64,000 nt of DNA from Conoideocrella luteorostrata (lineage: Eukaryota > Ascomycota > Sordariomycetes > Hypocreales > Clavicipitaceae), in contig JASWJB010000011.1 in the NCBI GenBank assembly GCA_032433595.1, forward strand, positions 1 to 64,000, read 5' to 3'. The position numbers were made by a program, and so were the translations under genes. Positions 1 to 11,603 of the stretch are shown piece by piece. Positions within the stretch are counted from its first letter, which is position 1, and each line of letters starts with the position of its first letter. Under the pieces are notes generated by a model. That model ran no database searches. It saw only the letters and a list, made by a program, of their open reading frames with translations, and was not told the DNA's origin.

Positions 1-20
1 CACACACACACACACACACA
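1..20. repeat. CA dinucleotide repeat at window start
   Basis: The first 20 bases are ten CA units, so the repeat may extend beyond the window edge. It lies in the pyrimidine-rich region upstream of the first gene. Confidence 0.9.
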
Positions 21-373
21 CTCGAAGACACGCACAAACCGTCCTGGGACCTACATACTCGAACCTCTTCCTCTTTCCCTCTTCCTCTCCTACTCTTGTC
101 TTCTGCTTCGCTCTAAATATTATCTTCTCCTCGCTCTTCTCCTAGGTTATCTCAGCTTGATATCATCAAACCACTCTTTGGATCAGCAATTCGGCATTTC
201 TCCCCCAGCGGCTACCCCCCCACCCTTCACTCCGTCGGCAAAGCAAAACTAACGTGCATTACTACTCAAACCACTGCGCCCCCAATCAAAAGCAACAGAT
301 CCGGGGCTGCAGTCATCTTGCCCAACATTACATATTGAAATTGCTCCTCTGCTGAGCACCATATAAATATATT

Positions 374-1031
374 ATGGCCGCATACTACCACTATAATGCA
401 CAAGCAGCGCATGCTGCTTCCGTCTCTCACAACCACGGCGGGCACCGCAACCGCAGAGGAGCTCCTCGCTTGTCTGTTTCCCAAAACCCCCAGAGACAAT
501 TTCGAGTCGCACGGAGCATGAAGGACATCAACGAATCGGCTGCTCTTTCTGCCTTCCGCATGAAGTTCGAAGCCGGTCGCTCGTTTGATCTCGAAGACGA
601 CCTGGAATTCTGCCCCAATCTTCTGACAGAGTCCGATGTGAGTAATGGAACCAGTATCAGAGGCTCACCAGCTTCTTCTCCCACATCTTGGAAATGCCGC
701 CGTATCTGACTTGGCTTCTCTTTGATCTGAACAGTTGGTGTCAATTTCAAGTGCCTCTGAACGCTCCTCCTTGGCCAGCAACTCTCCCGAGTCCTCCCCG
801 ACCCAACAATCACAGACCGTTGCGCCTGGATTCTCCCTCAATACGTCCTCTGCATCTTTCATGCCTCCTGGATTCCAGAGCTCACACTCGAATTTAAAGC
901 TTCATCAACCTGCGGCCACCCGTGGACGCAACGCCATCCCCATTATTAACCCAGCCACTGGCATAAGCATGTCCAGCCCACCTCCTTCAGTGTCGCCTGC
1001 CGCGATGGCGTCTCTTGGTCGTCGATGGTAG
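374..1031 (+). CDS. Conserved fungal low-complexity protein, two exons
   Basis: Two exons, 374-637 and 735-1031, join in phase 0 across a 97-bp intron (GTGAGT donor, ACAG acceptor) to give 186 residues. The first exon has a His/Asn/Arg-rich start, then a conserved-looking core with RSMKDI near residue 49 and EAGRSFDLEDDLEFCP near residues 68-83. The second exon is Ser/Pro-rich with the motif RNAIPIINPATG near the C terminus and an Arg-Arg-Trp end. No signal peptide, membrane segment or enzymatic motif is visible. I recognise the overall layout as that of uncharacterised filamentous-fungal proteins but know no function. The acidic DLEDDLEF block could be a protein-binding motif, which is inference. 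A CT-rich leader of about 200 bp precedes the ATG. Confidence 0.75.
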
Positions 1032-2891
1032 AACGCTCCTTAGTCTCACGTCACGTGCCCTTGATGGATGCACCAGCAGTCGAGGCTCTACTGTCGTTTC
1101 CGAGCGCTTTATTTCAAGATGTCAAGTTTCATCCCTCTATCGGCAATTGTTTATCTTGGCGGGTACACCAAACAAAACGAAAGACAAAAAATGAAAGTGT
1201 TACGGCACTCTTCCTTGTGGGCTGGCTAATCTGCTTGTCTCTATTATCCACTCACTCGACTCTACACAATCTGTACAAGCATATTTAATCGATACATATC
1301 ACTATTCCAACCTACTTGCGACAGATTTTCACGAGGACCTCACGCATCTACGCTTTGGGAAAGCGGTGCAACATTTTTTCCGTCTATTCCGTTTTGTCTT
1401 ACACTTTCCCATATACACACGTTATGAATTTAAGTGTCCGTCTCGCAAGATGAGGCTAGCCGACACGAACGGGGCGTTTTCTGCATGAAAAATATCTGCA
1501 TTCTATTTCTACTGCATCGGATCTGACAGTGGAGTTGGCGATCATTTGTTTTATGACGACTATTCGGCATTCTTCATTTATTCAATTGGAGCGTGTGCGA
1601 TGAACGAGTTTTTCTGTTACATCTAAATTGTTTTACTGCCCTATCTTCACGGTTGTGGGTTTATGAATTCATTCAGGCAAAAATATTTCAAAAGATCTAT
1701 AGATGGGGTGCTTTCGTTTAATGAAAGCGACGGGGTAACGAGCTGTGTTCTTTTCTAAAGTCACATATGGGTACTGGTTTAGGCGGGCAGTTGTTGGCAA
1801 AGACTTAGCGGGTGCTCATGTGTCTTCTGCGCGCATTTGAAATGGGATTAAGTCTTGTTAGGTTTTTATCTTACGGGGAGTTGGTTGTTCATTTGATTTG
1901 TTTATTCCCCGGCACAGCGGTACTAGTTGGAAGGATTCCTGGTGTGTACAGTTGAATGGGGAAAAGGGGTTCATCTGACTTTTTCTGTTTTAATGTACGA
2001 GAAGGGACTTCGGCCGCGGCTAGCGGGCCGTACTGTCATGGACGGAGGGCGTTGACCTTAATCGGTTTATTTTGGATCAACTCGTGTTTTCGGGGATGGG
2101 GGCACATTGTTCTTATTTTGCACAGCATATGGGAGTGATTTGAGCGATGGCTCAGCTACGACATGATCTGGTTTTGCGGGTCGGGTTATTTGGATTTCTC
2201 AGGCCCTCGTGCCTCGGTGTTACAAATTTGCTAGGATCTAAGTACTTGTACGGGTTGTTGCGAGCATGCTATCCTGGAACCGGTTGTTCTATAGTACTAT
2301 TATGGGGGTTGCGACACCGCAGCTACATCGGCCTGCTACAATGAGAATATACGATACGTTTTAAGACAATATGATATTCAATTTGGTAGCACGAAACGGC
2401 CACAAAGCCTGCAGCATCAGAGCGTGTAGCCAGCTAGCGAGCCCTTCATTAGCACACTACTTGGCAGTGGATATGGCAAATGATGCATTTTGACGGCCAA
2501 AGGGCAGATAGAAGACGATGAAGCCTTGTTCTGTCCCACATCATTACTCCGTAGTCTGAACTCAAACCGAGGCTGGTGTCGCAATGGTGACGTCACACAC
2601 CCCCTCAATCAGCTCGATCTCTGCTCAATTGAATTGAAGATGACGGACATGCTTGGAAACTCCCTGCCCAGTGGCAGTGGAATGTGCGCCCATGGGGGCG
2701 GAACTGATTTTAACTCCTCTACCTCACTGTTACGTCTCAAGTTATAATTGTCCTCATTTTTGAAAATCATCACAGAAACTTCTCAATTAACCTCGAATCA
2801 AGCAGCATCGAGTACTTCTTTCATTAGCAACCTTAATACAACCCAATACGCTCAGTCTCCACCAGTTCAAAACCAGGTGGCGACCCTCAAC
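1032..2891. other. Intergenic, no gene seen
   Basis: About 1.9 kb without convincing coding sequence. Open frames here are short, Trp/Cys-rich and unlike proteins. It probably contains the 3' UTR of the upstream gene and the promoter of the small mitochondrial protein gene. Confidence 0.6.
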
Positions 2892-3335
2892 ATGTTTCTT
2901 GCTAGAAACTTAATTGGTCTTCACTGCCTTCGTGCTGCAAGAGTACCTGTAATCAGGCGCGGGATCTCCCTCACTACGAGCTCCAGACTCGGCCTCAAAG
3001 AGACATCGTCACGTACGTCCCCAAATGCCGACCCCATCCTGTCATTGCTTGTTGAAGGGGAAAAAAAGGAAAAAGAAGTACAGGTGTGAATCCAGTGCTG
3101 ACTTAAGCTTTGGAAATCAGAAACCGACACCGATTTCGACGAGCACAAGAAGGACTCTCTAGACAAGCAGAAGAAAGGAAGGGGCCACTGGAAGCCGGAG
3201 CTTGCTTCCGATAGCGAAGAGGCTGTGAAGGCAGACCGTTTATCTAAAGAGGATATTTCTAAGCTGCAGGAGAGAACGAAGAGGACGGCGGAGGAGTCAA
3301 GCAAATCGGGCACGAGTATGAAGGATGGGCTTTGA
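2892..3335 (+). CDS. Small conserved mitochondrial protein, two exons
   Basis: Exon 1 is 2892-3012 and exon 2 is 3121-3335. The GTACGT donor and CAG acceptor give a 108-bp intron, and the split codon restores frame (336 nt, 111 residues). The N terminus (MFLARNLIGLHCLRAARVP) is rich in Arg, Leu and Ala with no acidic residues, as expected for a mitochondrial presequence. The mature part is hydrophilic, with DEHKKDSLDKQKKGRGHW followed by KPELASDSEEAVKADR, and ends in GTSMKDGL. I recognise this pattern (KQKxGxGHWKPELASxSEEAVKADR and a C-terminal MKDGL) from short uncharacterised proteins common in filamentous ascomycetes. The biochemical role is unknown. Location is inferred from the presequence. 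Confidence 0.8.
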
Positions 3336-3793
3336 TGAGACTTGGCGATGGTATGTTGGATTGAACTGTACGGCCTATTGTATACAAAATGAAGAGATGG
3401 GAATTGGTTTGACGGATAGCTGCTGTCTTGTGTGTATGAAGATGTATATCTGCCGTGATCGAACAACGCTAGTCTAACATGTACTGTATCTGAGCGATAC
3501 TTAGCAAATCTGTACTCCGAATATACAAAGCTTTCGCGTACTCGCCACGACTCTTTAGGTGAAGTGCCTCAACTCTACCTCCAAACAAGCGCACCTTCAT
3601 GGGACTAGCCAATGGGCTGCGCCAATTGAGGCTAAGCGTGATCCCTACTGCGGTCTCAGGGCCTTCTCAGAAAAGTGTCATCTTGCATCGTTGCTTTAAA
3701 CACCCCTTCAGCTTCATTCAATCCATCCAGCATACTTTGAACGTTTGTATTGGCGCACTCAACCCGCGGCGCTAAGGAGCTGCAAGACTTACA

Positions 3794-4926
3794 ATGATCA
3801 AAGTCGTCTTTCTAATGGCTGACTACGGCCATGATCCCACAGGTAAGCTGCGCACGGCTGGGGTCTTGTTTTTTCAGTGGCAGTTTGTGTGAACTAACAG
3901 GCTGCATCTAGAAACTGCCGTCCCGTTCATGGCCTTCAAAGATGCCGGGTTTCAAGTCAGCATTGCCACTGAAGTGGGCAAGTCGCCTAAGTGTGATGCC
4001 AAAATGCTCGAGGGCATCACCCAGAAGCTATTTGTAAGTCATGCGGTACCTCATTTGCCCCCCTTCTATATGCGAAGTAAAGCATAGAATAGGCAATATG
4101 TATTCTGAAATTTCTTGGTCCTCCCCTAGGGCGCCAGTCGCTCCGTGGTGAGCCAATACAGCGCTATGTCACAATCCCCCGAATGGACAAACCCAACGTC
4201 ATGGTCATCCCCAGCCTTCACTCTCGACGACTTCGACATGGTGTTTCTCCCGGGCGGCCACGAGAAGTCTGTCCGGCAAGTGATCGACGCGTCGACGGTG
4301 CATAAAATGCTGCTCGATTTCTTCCCCAAGACCAGGAAGCCGTCTAATAAGGCTGTCGGGGCGGTATGCCATGGCGTCATGGTCCTTTCGCAGGCCAAAG
4401 GGGAAGGTGGGAAGAGCGTGATACATGATGCTGTGACGACCACGCTGCCCGGGAGGTTTGAGCAGGTTGCGTTTTGGGGGACCCGGGCATTTCTGGGGGA
4501 TTATTACAAGACGTACGGGGCAGGTAGCGAGGATGTGGAAACAAGTGTGAGTGTGGACGTCCTGCGAGAAAAGAAAAGTTGCTTGAATCTCCCATCCAGT
4601 CTCAAAGTCTGGCCACCCCCATTTCTTATCTTTTCTAATGTTGGCATCGGTGACAGGTACGAAACGCACTGGATGATGCGAGTATTCAATTCAAAAGCAG
4701 TCTCGGACTAGGGCCGTACGTCTCATCCCGATTGGTGCTCTCTAATCATATATTCTTTGCTTTGCTTTTCTTCGAAGGCTATGTGCGAAGCTGACTATCT
4801 TTTGATCCCGTTAGATTTGTGGTCAGTGACGAAAAATACAATTACATTAGCGCTCGATTCCCAGGCGATGTGGCTCTCATGTCCGAAAAGCTTGTCAACT
4901 TGGCAAGACAGCTGGGGAATGCATGA
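3794..4926 (+). CDS. DJ-1/PfpI-family (class I glutamine amidotransferase-like) protein
   Basis: Five exons (3794-3842, 3912-4033, 4130-4546, 4657-4715, 4815-4926) total 759 nt and 252 residues, with GT..AG junctions throughout. The N terminus MIKVVFLMADYGHDPTET fits the first strand and the variable elbow of the DJ-1/PfpI fold. DMVFLPGGHE follows, then GAVCHGVMVL around residue 136, where Cys followed by His is the nucleophile elbow of the family. Relatives act as glyoxalase III, deglycase-like or chaperone proteins of the cytosol, and many fungal members are uncharacterised. The length is close to that of Hsp31-type proteins, but I cannot assign a substrate. The small exon 4 (59 nt) is supported by frame on both sides. 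The gene stands alone, upstream of the SAM carrier on the same strand. Confidence 0.85.
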
Positions 4927-5429
4927 ATATCACAAGAAGGAGGAATATCCGAGAGAACATTATATACCAATGTATAGGAATGCCCACATAATGAACTGAG
5001 CTAGAAGTTACTCGGATAATGCATTGGCCCCAACTCCCCTCCCAAATCCACGTAAACCATATAATTATGTAGCTGGCTGATTGGCCATGGTGCTAGATTC
5101 ACTCACCACCTGAACTTGACTGGGCCGTTGCAGATAATCTGAAGTAAGCATTTGAATGAAACGAGACATCATAGTGCGTTGCCTGAACCCAACGGTGAAA
5201 GGTCCGGCTATCAACGGACATCCTCCGAGCGCCGAGGGGGGGGGCCACAGTGCCTGGCGGCGGTGTCCGCGACATTCATTATCGATAAGAAACAGCTCTA
5301 CATTTTATACACACCCAGCAAGGTCACGAATTGCCTCGACCTCACTAACTACAATCTAGTTCACCTTTTTACACACGTGTCTGGGGATTAAGGCCTCGGC
5401 CTTGTTCTTCTTCTTTCCTTCACACCAAC

Positions 5430-6368
5430 ATGTCGTCGTCATCGTCGTCGTCGTCGTCATCGTCGTCGTCGTCGTCGTCCTCCTCCTCCTCCGCACCTCC
5501 GCCATCCTTCCAAATGGCCCTCCTTGCAGGCGCTCTCGCTGGCACGACCGTCGACCTATCCCTCTTCCCGCTTGACACGCTTAAGACACGACTCCAATCC
5601 TCAGCAGGCTTCTTCCCCTCGGGCGGCTTCTCCGGAATATACCGTGGCATCGGGTCCGCGGTGGTGGGCTCCGCCCCCGGCGCGGCCTTCTTCTTCTGCA
5701 CTTACGAAGCGACAAAGGCGTTCCTCAATAGCAAGCGGCCGGGACAGCAGCGGGAGGGAGGGGAGGAGGAAGGAGGGCAGGGAGCCCTGCCCGAGGCGGT
5801 CACGCACATGTTCGCTGCCAGTATGGGCGAGGTGGCTGCCTGTGCTGTGCGGGTTCCCACCGAAGTCGTCAAGCAGAGGGCCCAGGCTGGCTTACATGGG
5901 GGCAAGTCAGGGGCGGCCCTTCGCGCCATCCTGTCGCAGTATCAGACGAATGGGCTCACGACGGTATGGAGAGAGCTATACAGGGGCTGGGGGATCACTG
6001 TGTTCAGAGAAGTGCCTTTTACGATGATTCAGTTCCCGCTGTGGGAGGCTATGAAGGCGTGGGGGAGGCGGCGGCGCGGTCATAATGACGGTTCGGACGT
6101 ATCTGGCGTGGAGAGCGCATTGTACGGCAGCATAGCGGGCGGTGTTTCTGCGGCTGCAACAACTCCGCTGGATGTGCTGAAAACGAGGGTCATGCTGTCG
6201 CAGAAGAGGGTGTCCGTGTCGGACGTGCTTGGCAAAATGGTCAAGGAGGAGGGCGTACGGCCGTTCTTTGCGGGGATAGCGCCGAGAGTGACATGGATCT
6301 CGATAGGCGGTGCTATTTTCCTGGGGAGTTATCAATGGGCGATGAACACCATGATGAGTATTCCATGA
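5430..6368 (+). CDS. PET8: Mitochondrial S-adenosylmethionine carrier (SLC25A26/Pet8 type)
   Basis: Intronless, 312 residues. The three mitochondrial-carrier repeats are visible, with signature motifs PLDTLKTRL, PTEVVKQRA and PLDVLKTRV. Sequences typical of the Pet8 subgroup are also present: GGFSGIYRGIGSAVVGSAPG in the first repeat, GEVAACAVRVPTEVVK in the second, YRGWG..REVPFTMIQFPLWE between repeats, and WISIGGAIFLG near the end. Family knowledge: the protein exchanges cytosolic SAM for matrix S-adenosylhomocysteine across the inner membrane and supplies mitochondrial methylation, biotin and lipoate synthesis. The unusual part is the N terminus: Met is followed by about 20 Ser encoded by a near-perfect TCG repeat. 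The homologous region starts only at about residue 27. A C/T-rich leader (CTTCTTCTTTCC) precedes the ATG. Confidence 0.95.
   Translation: MSSSSSSSSSSSSSSSSSSSSAPPPSFQMALLAGALAGTTVDLSLFPLDTLKTRLQSSAGFFPSGGFSGIYRGIGSAVVGSAPGAAFFFCTYEATKAFLNSKRPGQQREGGEEEGGQGALPEAVTHMFAASMGEVAACAVRVPTEVVKQRAQAGLHGGKSGAALRAILSQYQTNGLTTVWRELYRGWGITVFREVPFTMIQFPLWEAMKAWGRRRRGHNDGSDVSGVESALYGSIAGGVSAAATTPLDVLKTRVMLSQKRVSVSDVLGKMVKEEGVRPFFAGIAPRVTWISIGGAIFLGSYQWAMNTMMSIP
5433..5492 (+). repeat. TCG/TCC codon repeat encoding poly-Ser
   Basis: Tandem TCG (some TCA and TCC) triplets encode an uninterrupted run of about 20 Ser directly after the start Met of the SAM carrier. A pure triplet run of this kind can change length by slippage, so alleles may differ here. 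Confidence 0.9.
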
Positions 6369-6882
6369 TGTACGTTTTTGTTTGGTTATGTAACATACCT
6401 TGGGGTTCACATGAGAAAAATAGATGTACCGGGGGGAACGGGGGTTGGATTGTACGATATTCTTCTGGGCAGATACAATAGGAGCACAGGGGGGGAAATA
6501 AAATCCATAGAAAAGCTTTTCATTACTACCGCTAGAGTCAACATGCACGGGTACTCAACATGAGTCATCTCGCAACTGTAGTTATGGTGAACATACATCA
6601 TTGTACAATAAACAAAAAAAACCAAGCTTGAAGAGAAAACACGAGCAGAAATGATGCGGTATAGCGCTTAAAGGTATTGCCATTGCCGCTGACACAGGAG
6701 CCTGACACAGGAGTTTAAGATGCGGGCGTGATAGGCCAATGAGTTGTATACTACGAAAGGAGGAAGAAAGGGACATATTGCTCAAACTGGTTCATCTGGT
6801 GTCACCTCCTACATTCCCTGAGTTGGGCATAATAAAAAATCCCAAAAAAAAAAGGAAAAGAAAAAGAATCATAACGCCATAT

Positions 6883-9800
6883 CTACGCGGATGTCGTAGT
6901 AGCTGGCTCGGACGATGTTGCGGCCACTACCGGACCTGGAACTCCTGGTGTTTCGGCTGGAATCATCGATGCTGCCGGCTTTGGCGGCTTGATTTCCTTC
7001 CGTCCATTTGCTTTGTAATACAACACAACGTCGTTACCGCTCTTCCACACGTGAGTGCGGATTGTTGCAAGACTCATCAAGGGATCGAGTAGCTAGAGTC
7101 ACAAACACATTAGTATCTTACACTCCATGAGTATTATTAGGACGAGTGCGGTTTCTCCCCCATACCTGATCATTGCAATACAGCTCAAGATATTCCTCTG
7201 GGGCAAGGTCATTCGGGCCGGGCTCTTCGGGAACCTCCTCAATCCTCTCTGTAACGTAAGCCAAGATCTTTTTAACACGTAACATCCTATTGGCATTCAG
7301 TCGGTTATTCCCGTCTGCTGGTGACAGAGCCTGCAGGTCTCCTGCTGGATGGAGAACAAACGATATCTTGACAGGCTCCTTGGAGGGGATCAGATTTTGC
7401 AGTAGCAAGTCCCCAAGCCACATGGGTGCCTTTTGTTCGATGATGTCAGCGTCGTTGCCGACATTCTCGACCGTTCCTTGATATACGTTGGCGCTTCCAC
7501 CAGACGTCTCTTCCTGAATGATGACCTTGGTGCCGGGTGGGGGTTTTAACACTGGAGTTTCGTTCGGTAGGCTGGGCGTGACGCGAGTCTCAATAAACTT
7601 GTCTGGTGTCTCCGCAAACTGCTTGTCGTAGTCGTTGCGAATCTTCTGGATGACCCCGAAGAAGCTGTCGTCCACTTCTTTCTCATTCGTTGAGGATGTT
7701 TCCGATTCCTCAGCTTTTTCATCCACCACGACTGGTTTCTCCTGCGTTGCCTGCGACAAGGATCGACCAAGTTTCTTACTACTAAATGACATGCGAAACT
7801 TCTTTCCAAAGGTACTGCCCGGTGACTTGGTCGTATCACTGGCCTTGTCCTTGTCCTTGTCCTTGCTTTTCTCATTGCCGTTTTCCATTGAAGTCTTTGC
7901 TTCTGCTGAAGGCTCGGCGGTTGGGGTTGCTGGAATTACTGTATTACCGCCGGCAAAGTAGTCATCTTTGTCTCCCGATATGTCTTTCACTGGAGGACTT
8001 AGAGGGCTAGACACGGCTTCTTCTGGAACTCCTGGAAGAGATGCGGCGCCAAGTCCGGGAGTTGCAAGACCGATACCTAAACCGGGAGTACCTAGCTGTA
8101 AGTGGGAGCCATTGGCACGCGGTGTGCTTACTTGATCTGTCTTCTCCCAGTTCGTCAAGTTTGTCTGGGGAAGGGCAATAGATGTTGGTGCATTAGCTCG
8201 ACTAGCTGTTTGTCGTTTGGCTACCTCTTCGTTCAATTTTTGCCGGTAGGTCTCGTCTCGCTTGATTTCTTCGTCAATAAGGTTCGCAAATAGATATCGC
8301 AATATCCATCGTCCAAGACTAACTGTGTTATGTGTCAATCCAACATGGCCAGACCCTACTTCATTCTCTACGGTTACTTAGATTCGTACTTCTCTGATCT
8401 TCCCTGAATTCTATGGGCTCGTCCAATTTCAGCTCATCTGCATAGATCTCCGCGTCAAAACAGTTGAACGGTTCGAGAACAACAGTCAGGTTGCCTGAGC
8501 TCAAGTCGACCGAACACCAGGGCGCCACAGCCTCTCGGGTGTTAACAACTGCTTCAACATCCTCTAGATGCTGTTTACCGAAGCTTTGAACGGGTTTACA
8601 CTGCCAACCCACTATTAGCAAGACTTGACAGTATTCCGATAATTGCCTAGGAGGATAGAACGTACCTCGAGGAGGTCCCAGAGCAAGACATCGCCAGCTG
8701 TGTCTAGCGTCAACACTCTTGTCCTATCATTGAGCATCTTGTGCTTTAAAAGACCGAACTGGCCTTCGATTGTGTCCTCGGGTGCTTGATAGATCGGTTT
8801 CACTTCGGGGTCTGGATGCTCTGCTATCACTTCCGATCCACGCCTAGCTAGTGTCTCATTTAAGGCATTTGATTCGGGATCAAAAGTGCTGCGAGACGGG
8901 AACACGGCCGTGTTTGAAATACGGAGAATGGACTCTGGTTGTATTTCTTTCTTTTGGGCAGTTTGATCATTCGAAGGGGAAACCTGGCGAGATCTGTCGG
9001 ATGCGGCTGATGTGGCTGATGCGGCTGATGCGGCTCTTTGATGTCGAAACCTCTCAGGGAGGTTGATATCGCAGCTTGTGTCAACATCGCCCCAGCGGTT
9101 GACCGATGACCGATTAGTGGCTGTCCAAATGTGACCGCCAGCGGCGACAACCTTGGATACTCCACAGTGTTCTTGAGCAACAGCCAAACTCAGCCCATTG
9201 TCCAAATCACTCATGCTTCCACGCACGTCCGTTTTGGCGACAAGACCAGCTCGATCACTACTGTAGAAGACGCCAAGACTTGGATCGTCCGAGTACAGTG
9301 ACCATATGCTTTCATCATGCATTGTGAACGTGTACATGCAGCGACCGCCCTTGACACTCCACATCTTGATGGTCTTGTCAGCACTGGCACTCAAGATAAT
9401 ATCGCCCGAATCATCGATCAGGATAGATCGAATGTTGTCCAAATGCCCCACCAGTTTAGAGATTTTGTTTCCGGTACGAGGATCATAGAGCCGGATTGTC
9501 TTTTCTGGGCCACCACTTGCCACAATATCCCGGCTTACTGCCAACGCATAAACCGACCCTTTCTCAAGAATCTCCTCGCCTTTGACATCCACTTCGAGCG
9601 TCTTTCCTGCTCCATTCAGATCCCACAAGCAAATCTTCCGATCTAAGCCGCCAGAGGCAACCCAGTTGGCGTTCATATAAGTTGGGGGAGTTGCGACACA
9701 TTTCACGTAGTCTGCGTGTTCTCCAATTGCTATGGCGCGACTGCTGTCCTCTTCGGAGTGTGGCCGCCATACCTTAACAGTAAGGTCTGATGATGCCGAA

Positions 9801-10447
9801 ACTAATGCCGTGTTATTCTGTGCTAAAGTTATATCGTTGATCCAGTGAGTATGAGGCAGAGCCTGAGCGCGAAATTTGGTCTGAGGCGGCTTAGGGTTTG
9901 CGGAGTTATCGGTAATAGCAGTACTCTGTCTGAGGTCGAGGCCGAGGTCCCAGGCACAAACAATGCCGTCTCGTCCGCCGGTATAGCTGCAATTGGCAAC
10001 ACATTAGCAAGTTGATTACGGGACAAGAAATGTCAAAGGTGTAGAAATAGCTTGCGAGGCCTGAGCAAGCTTACAGGATGCCATTGGTCGCATCAACGGC
10101 CAGGCCGTTTACGCCGAGCCGATGGCCACCCGCGGACGACTTAGCATTCTCGAGAACTGCAACAAAGAAATAACAAAGAGGTCAGCGCCGAATCTGACAG
10201 TCAAGTTTTGCAAAGAGACCACAGTGCCACTATAATGTCTCGGATGAGTCCAACGAAGCTACCACCAGGAGCTTCACGTGCGGGGCTTGCTAGAGCTCCC
10301 CAACCACGACTCTTTGTGTGGCGGCAGTGGTGGTCGAGTGGTGGCTGATTGTCGTGCAAATACCGGACCTGCTGGTACTGTACGGCATTTCGATAAACAG
10401 TCGAGATACTTACCGTAGCTGATTCTCTGGCGCGCCTTCTTGGCCAT
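6883..10447 (-). CDS. WD40 protein of the WDR48/UAF1 (Bun107) family
   Basis: Six exons on the minus strand: 10447-10414, 10156-10075, 9986-8666, 8600-8390, 8322-7166 and 7092-6883. They total 3015 nt and 1004 residues, and every junction is GT..AG and in frame. Residues about 20-480 hold WD40 blades (VCAWD, VKVWRP, ICLWDL, IRLYDP, IKMWSV, LLWDL). The C-terminal half matches the DUF3337/WDR48 C-terminal region: [20 protein letters not shown], then [12 protein letters not shown] and near the end [20 protein letters not shown]. Family knowledge: WDR48 proteins bind and activate USP1/12/46-type deubiquitinases, and the fission-yeast relative Bun107 partners Ubp9. A Ser/Lys-rich linker interrupts the C-terminal domain, and there is an Ala/Ser repeat (GAT GCG GCT units) near 9000-9035. 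The gene converges with the SAM carrier, 514 bp apart. Confidence 0.93.
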
Positions 10448-11408
10448 TGCGCAAAGGGATGCTGCGGATAAGTCGCAGACAGCTCAGTGGTCGAGCTAAA
10501 TGCGCGAGGTGACGATGTAGTTGGGAGCAAAAACACACTGGAGCCCCAGCAGATCGGCCACAGTCAAAGTTGAGTGATGGGTTGATGGGTGGAGGGATGG
10601 ATGGTACGGGGAATCTGGGGTGCCAGCGCTAGAACACATGGGCGAGAGCGAGAAGGACAAGGAGCAGCACGCGGGCATTGGCCGGCTGAGGTTGCACTAG
10701 ACTTGGCTGCTGAGCACGGACAATCCACTAACGGGGTGAGATGCCTTGCAGATGCCTCCAATGTCTCCAACGTCTCCAATGCGTCCACAAGCAATAAAAG
10801 GGGATTGCGCGATCAACAACAGAACCAGCTTGACAATCTACAATCCCAAACATAGCAGTACGCTGATTTCATGGCATGTGGATTGCCTATGCGGTAAAAT
10901 AAGAACTATTCTACAGGCACAGCAGATGAGGCAACGGTTTGCAATGAATCTAGACCCTCCTGCCTGTGCCATGCCAACCTTTCTCAGCCTGAACCTCATC
11001 TTGTTGGAGCTCGAACCGAGTCGTCTGCATTGAAAATTCAGGGCTAATTTTGGGCGAGGTGATCCACATGCTTGTGGTATAAGATGTGCGCAACAGCCAC
11101 GTCATTAAAACATACGCCTTTGATGAAAACACCCCCAAAAGATATAATTGTCTTCTGCGCTGCCGAATAAAATCGCCATTAATTTCCCCTTCCCTTGTGC
11201 GTTTCGCCCATCTCATTTGCTAGGATATATTTTTTTTTATTTTTTTTCCCCAGTCGCCGTGACATTGACTCTCACTTTAAAAAGTCGTTTGTCCTAGGGA
11301 AAGCGTAGTGTCAGGGTAACTTGAGCTGAGGACAGATAGAGCAATCGAGGAAACCGGCGACTGACCTCAATTCTGGTATCTTAATGTCATACGTTCTTGC
11401 TCCCACAC
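10448..11408. other. Intergenic, promoter side of the WD40 gene
   Basis: About 1 kb between the WD40 start codon and the small Cys-rich ORF. Contains a T-rich run near 11229-11250. No coding sequence is convincing. Confidence 0.5.
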
Positions 11409-11603
11409 TCACATGCATGTGCAGCAGCCAACAGAGCACCATCGCGCGGATCTGAATCTCTTCCTGCCCTCGCACTGCGGGCAATCTTCCGAGTCGAAAG
11501 ATATCTCGTCCTTCCTGCCAGGGCAGGCTTCTCGGAAGCATTTTGTACTTCCCCGAAATACTTGGTGCTTGCACCGGTACTCGATTAGGACTCGGCTGCA
11601 CAT
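11409..11603 (-). CDS. Candidate small Cys-rich protein
   Basis: Open frame of 64 residues starting MCSRVLIEYRCKHQ. It has Cys at 2, 11 and 22, a CPGRKDE stretch, then a DCPQCEGRKRF motif with a CxxC pair and a basic tail. The layout is Met-Cys start, a Cys/His pair, then a CPxC-type pair followed by basic residues. It recalls the many very small zinc-binding-like proteins of filamentous fungi that have no assigned function. The 3' end may be mis-called if an intron follows GRKRF, because the last residues (WCSVGCCTCM) look less natural. No signal peptide is evident. Support comes only from residue pattern; chance cannot be excluded. Confidence 0.4.
   Translation of the reverse strand: MCSRVLIEYRCKHQVFRGSTKCFREACPGRKDEISFDSEDCPQCEGRKRFRSARWCSVGCCTCM

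Noticed and set aside
5420..5701. Minus-strand frame ending in poly-Asp
   Set aside because: It is the reverse reading of the TCG repeat in the SAM carrier.
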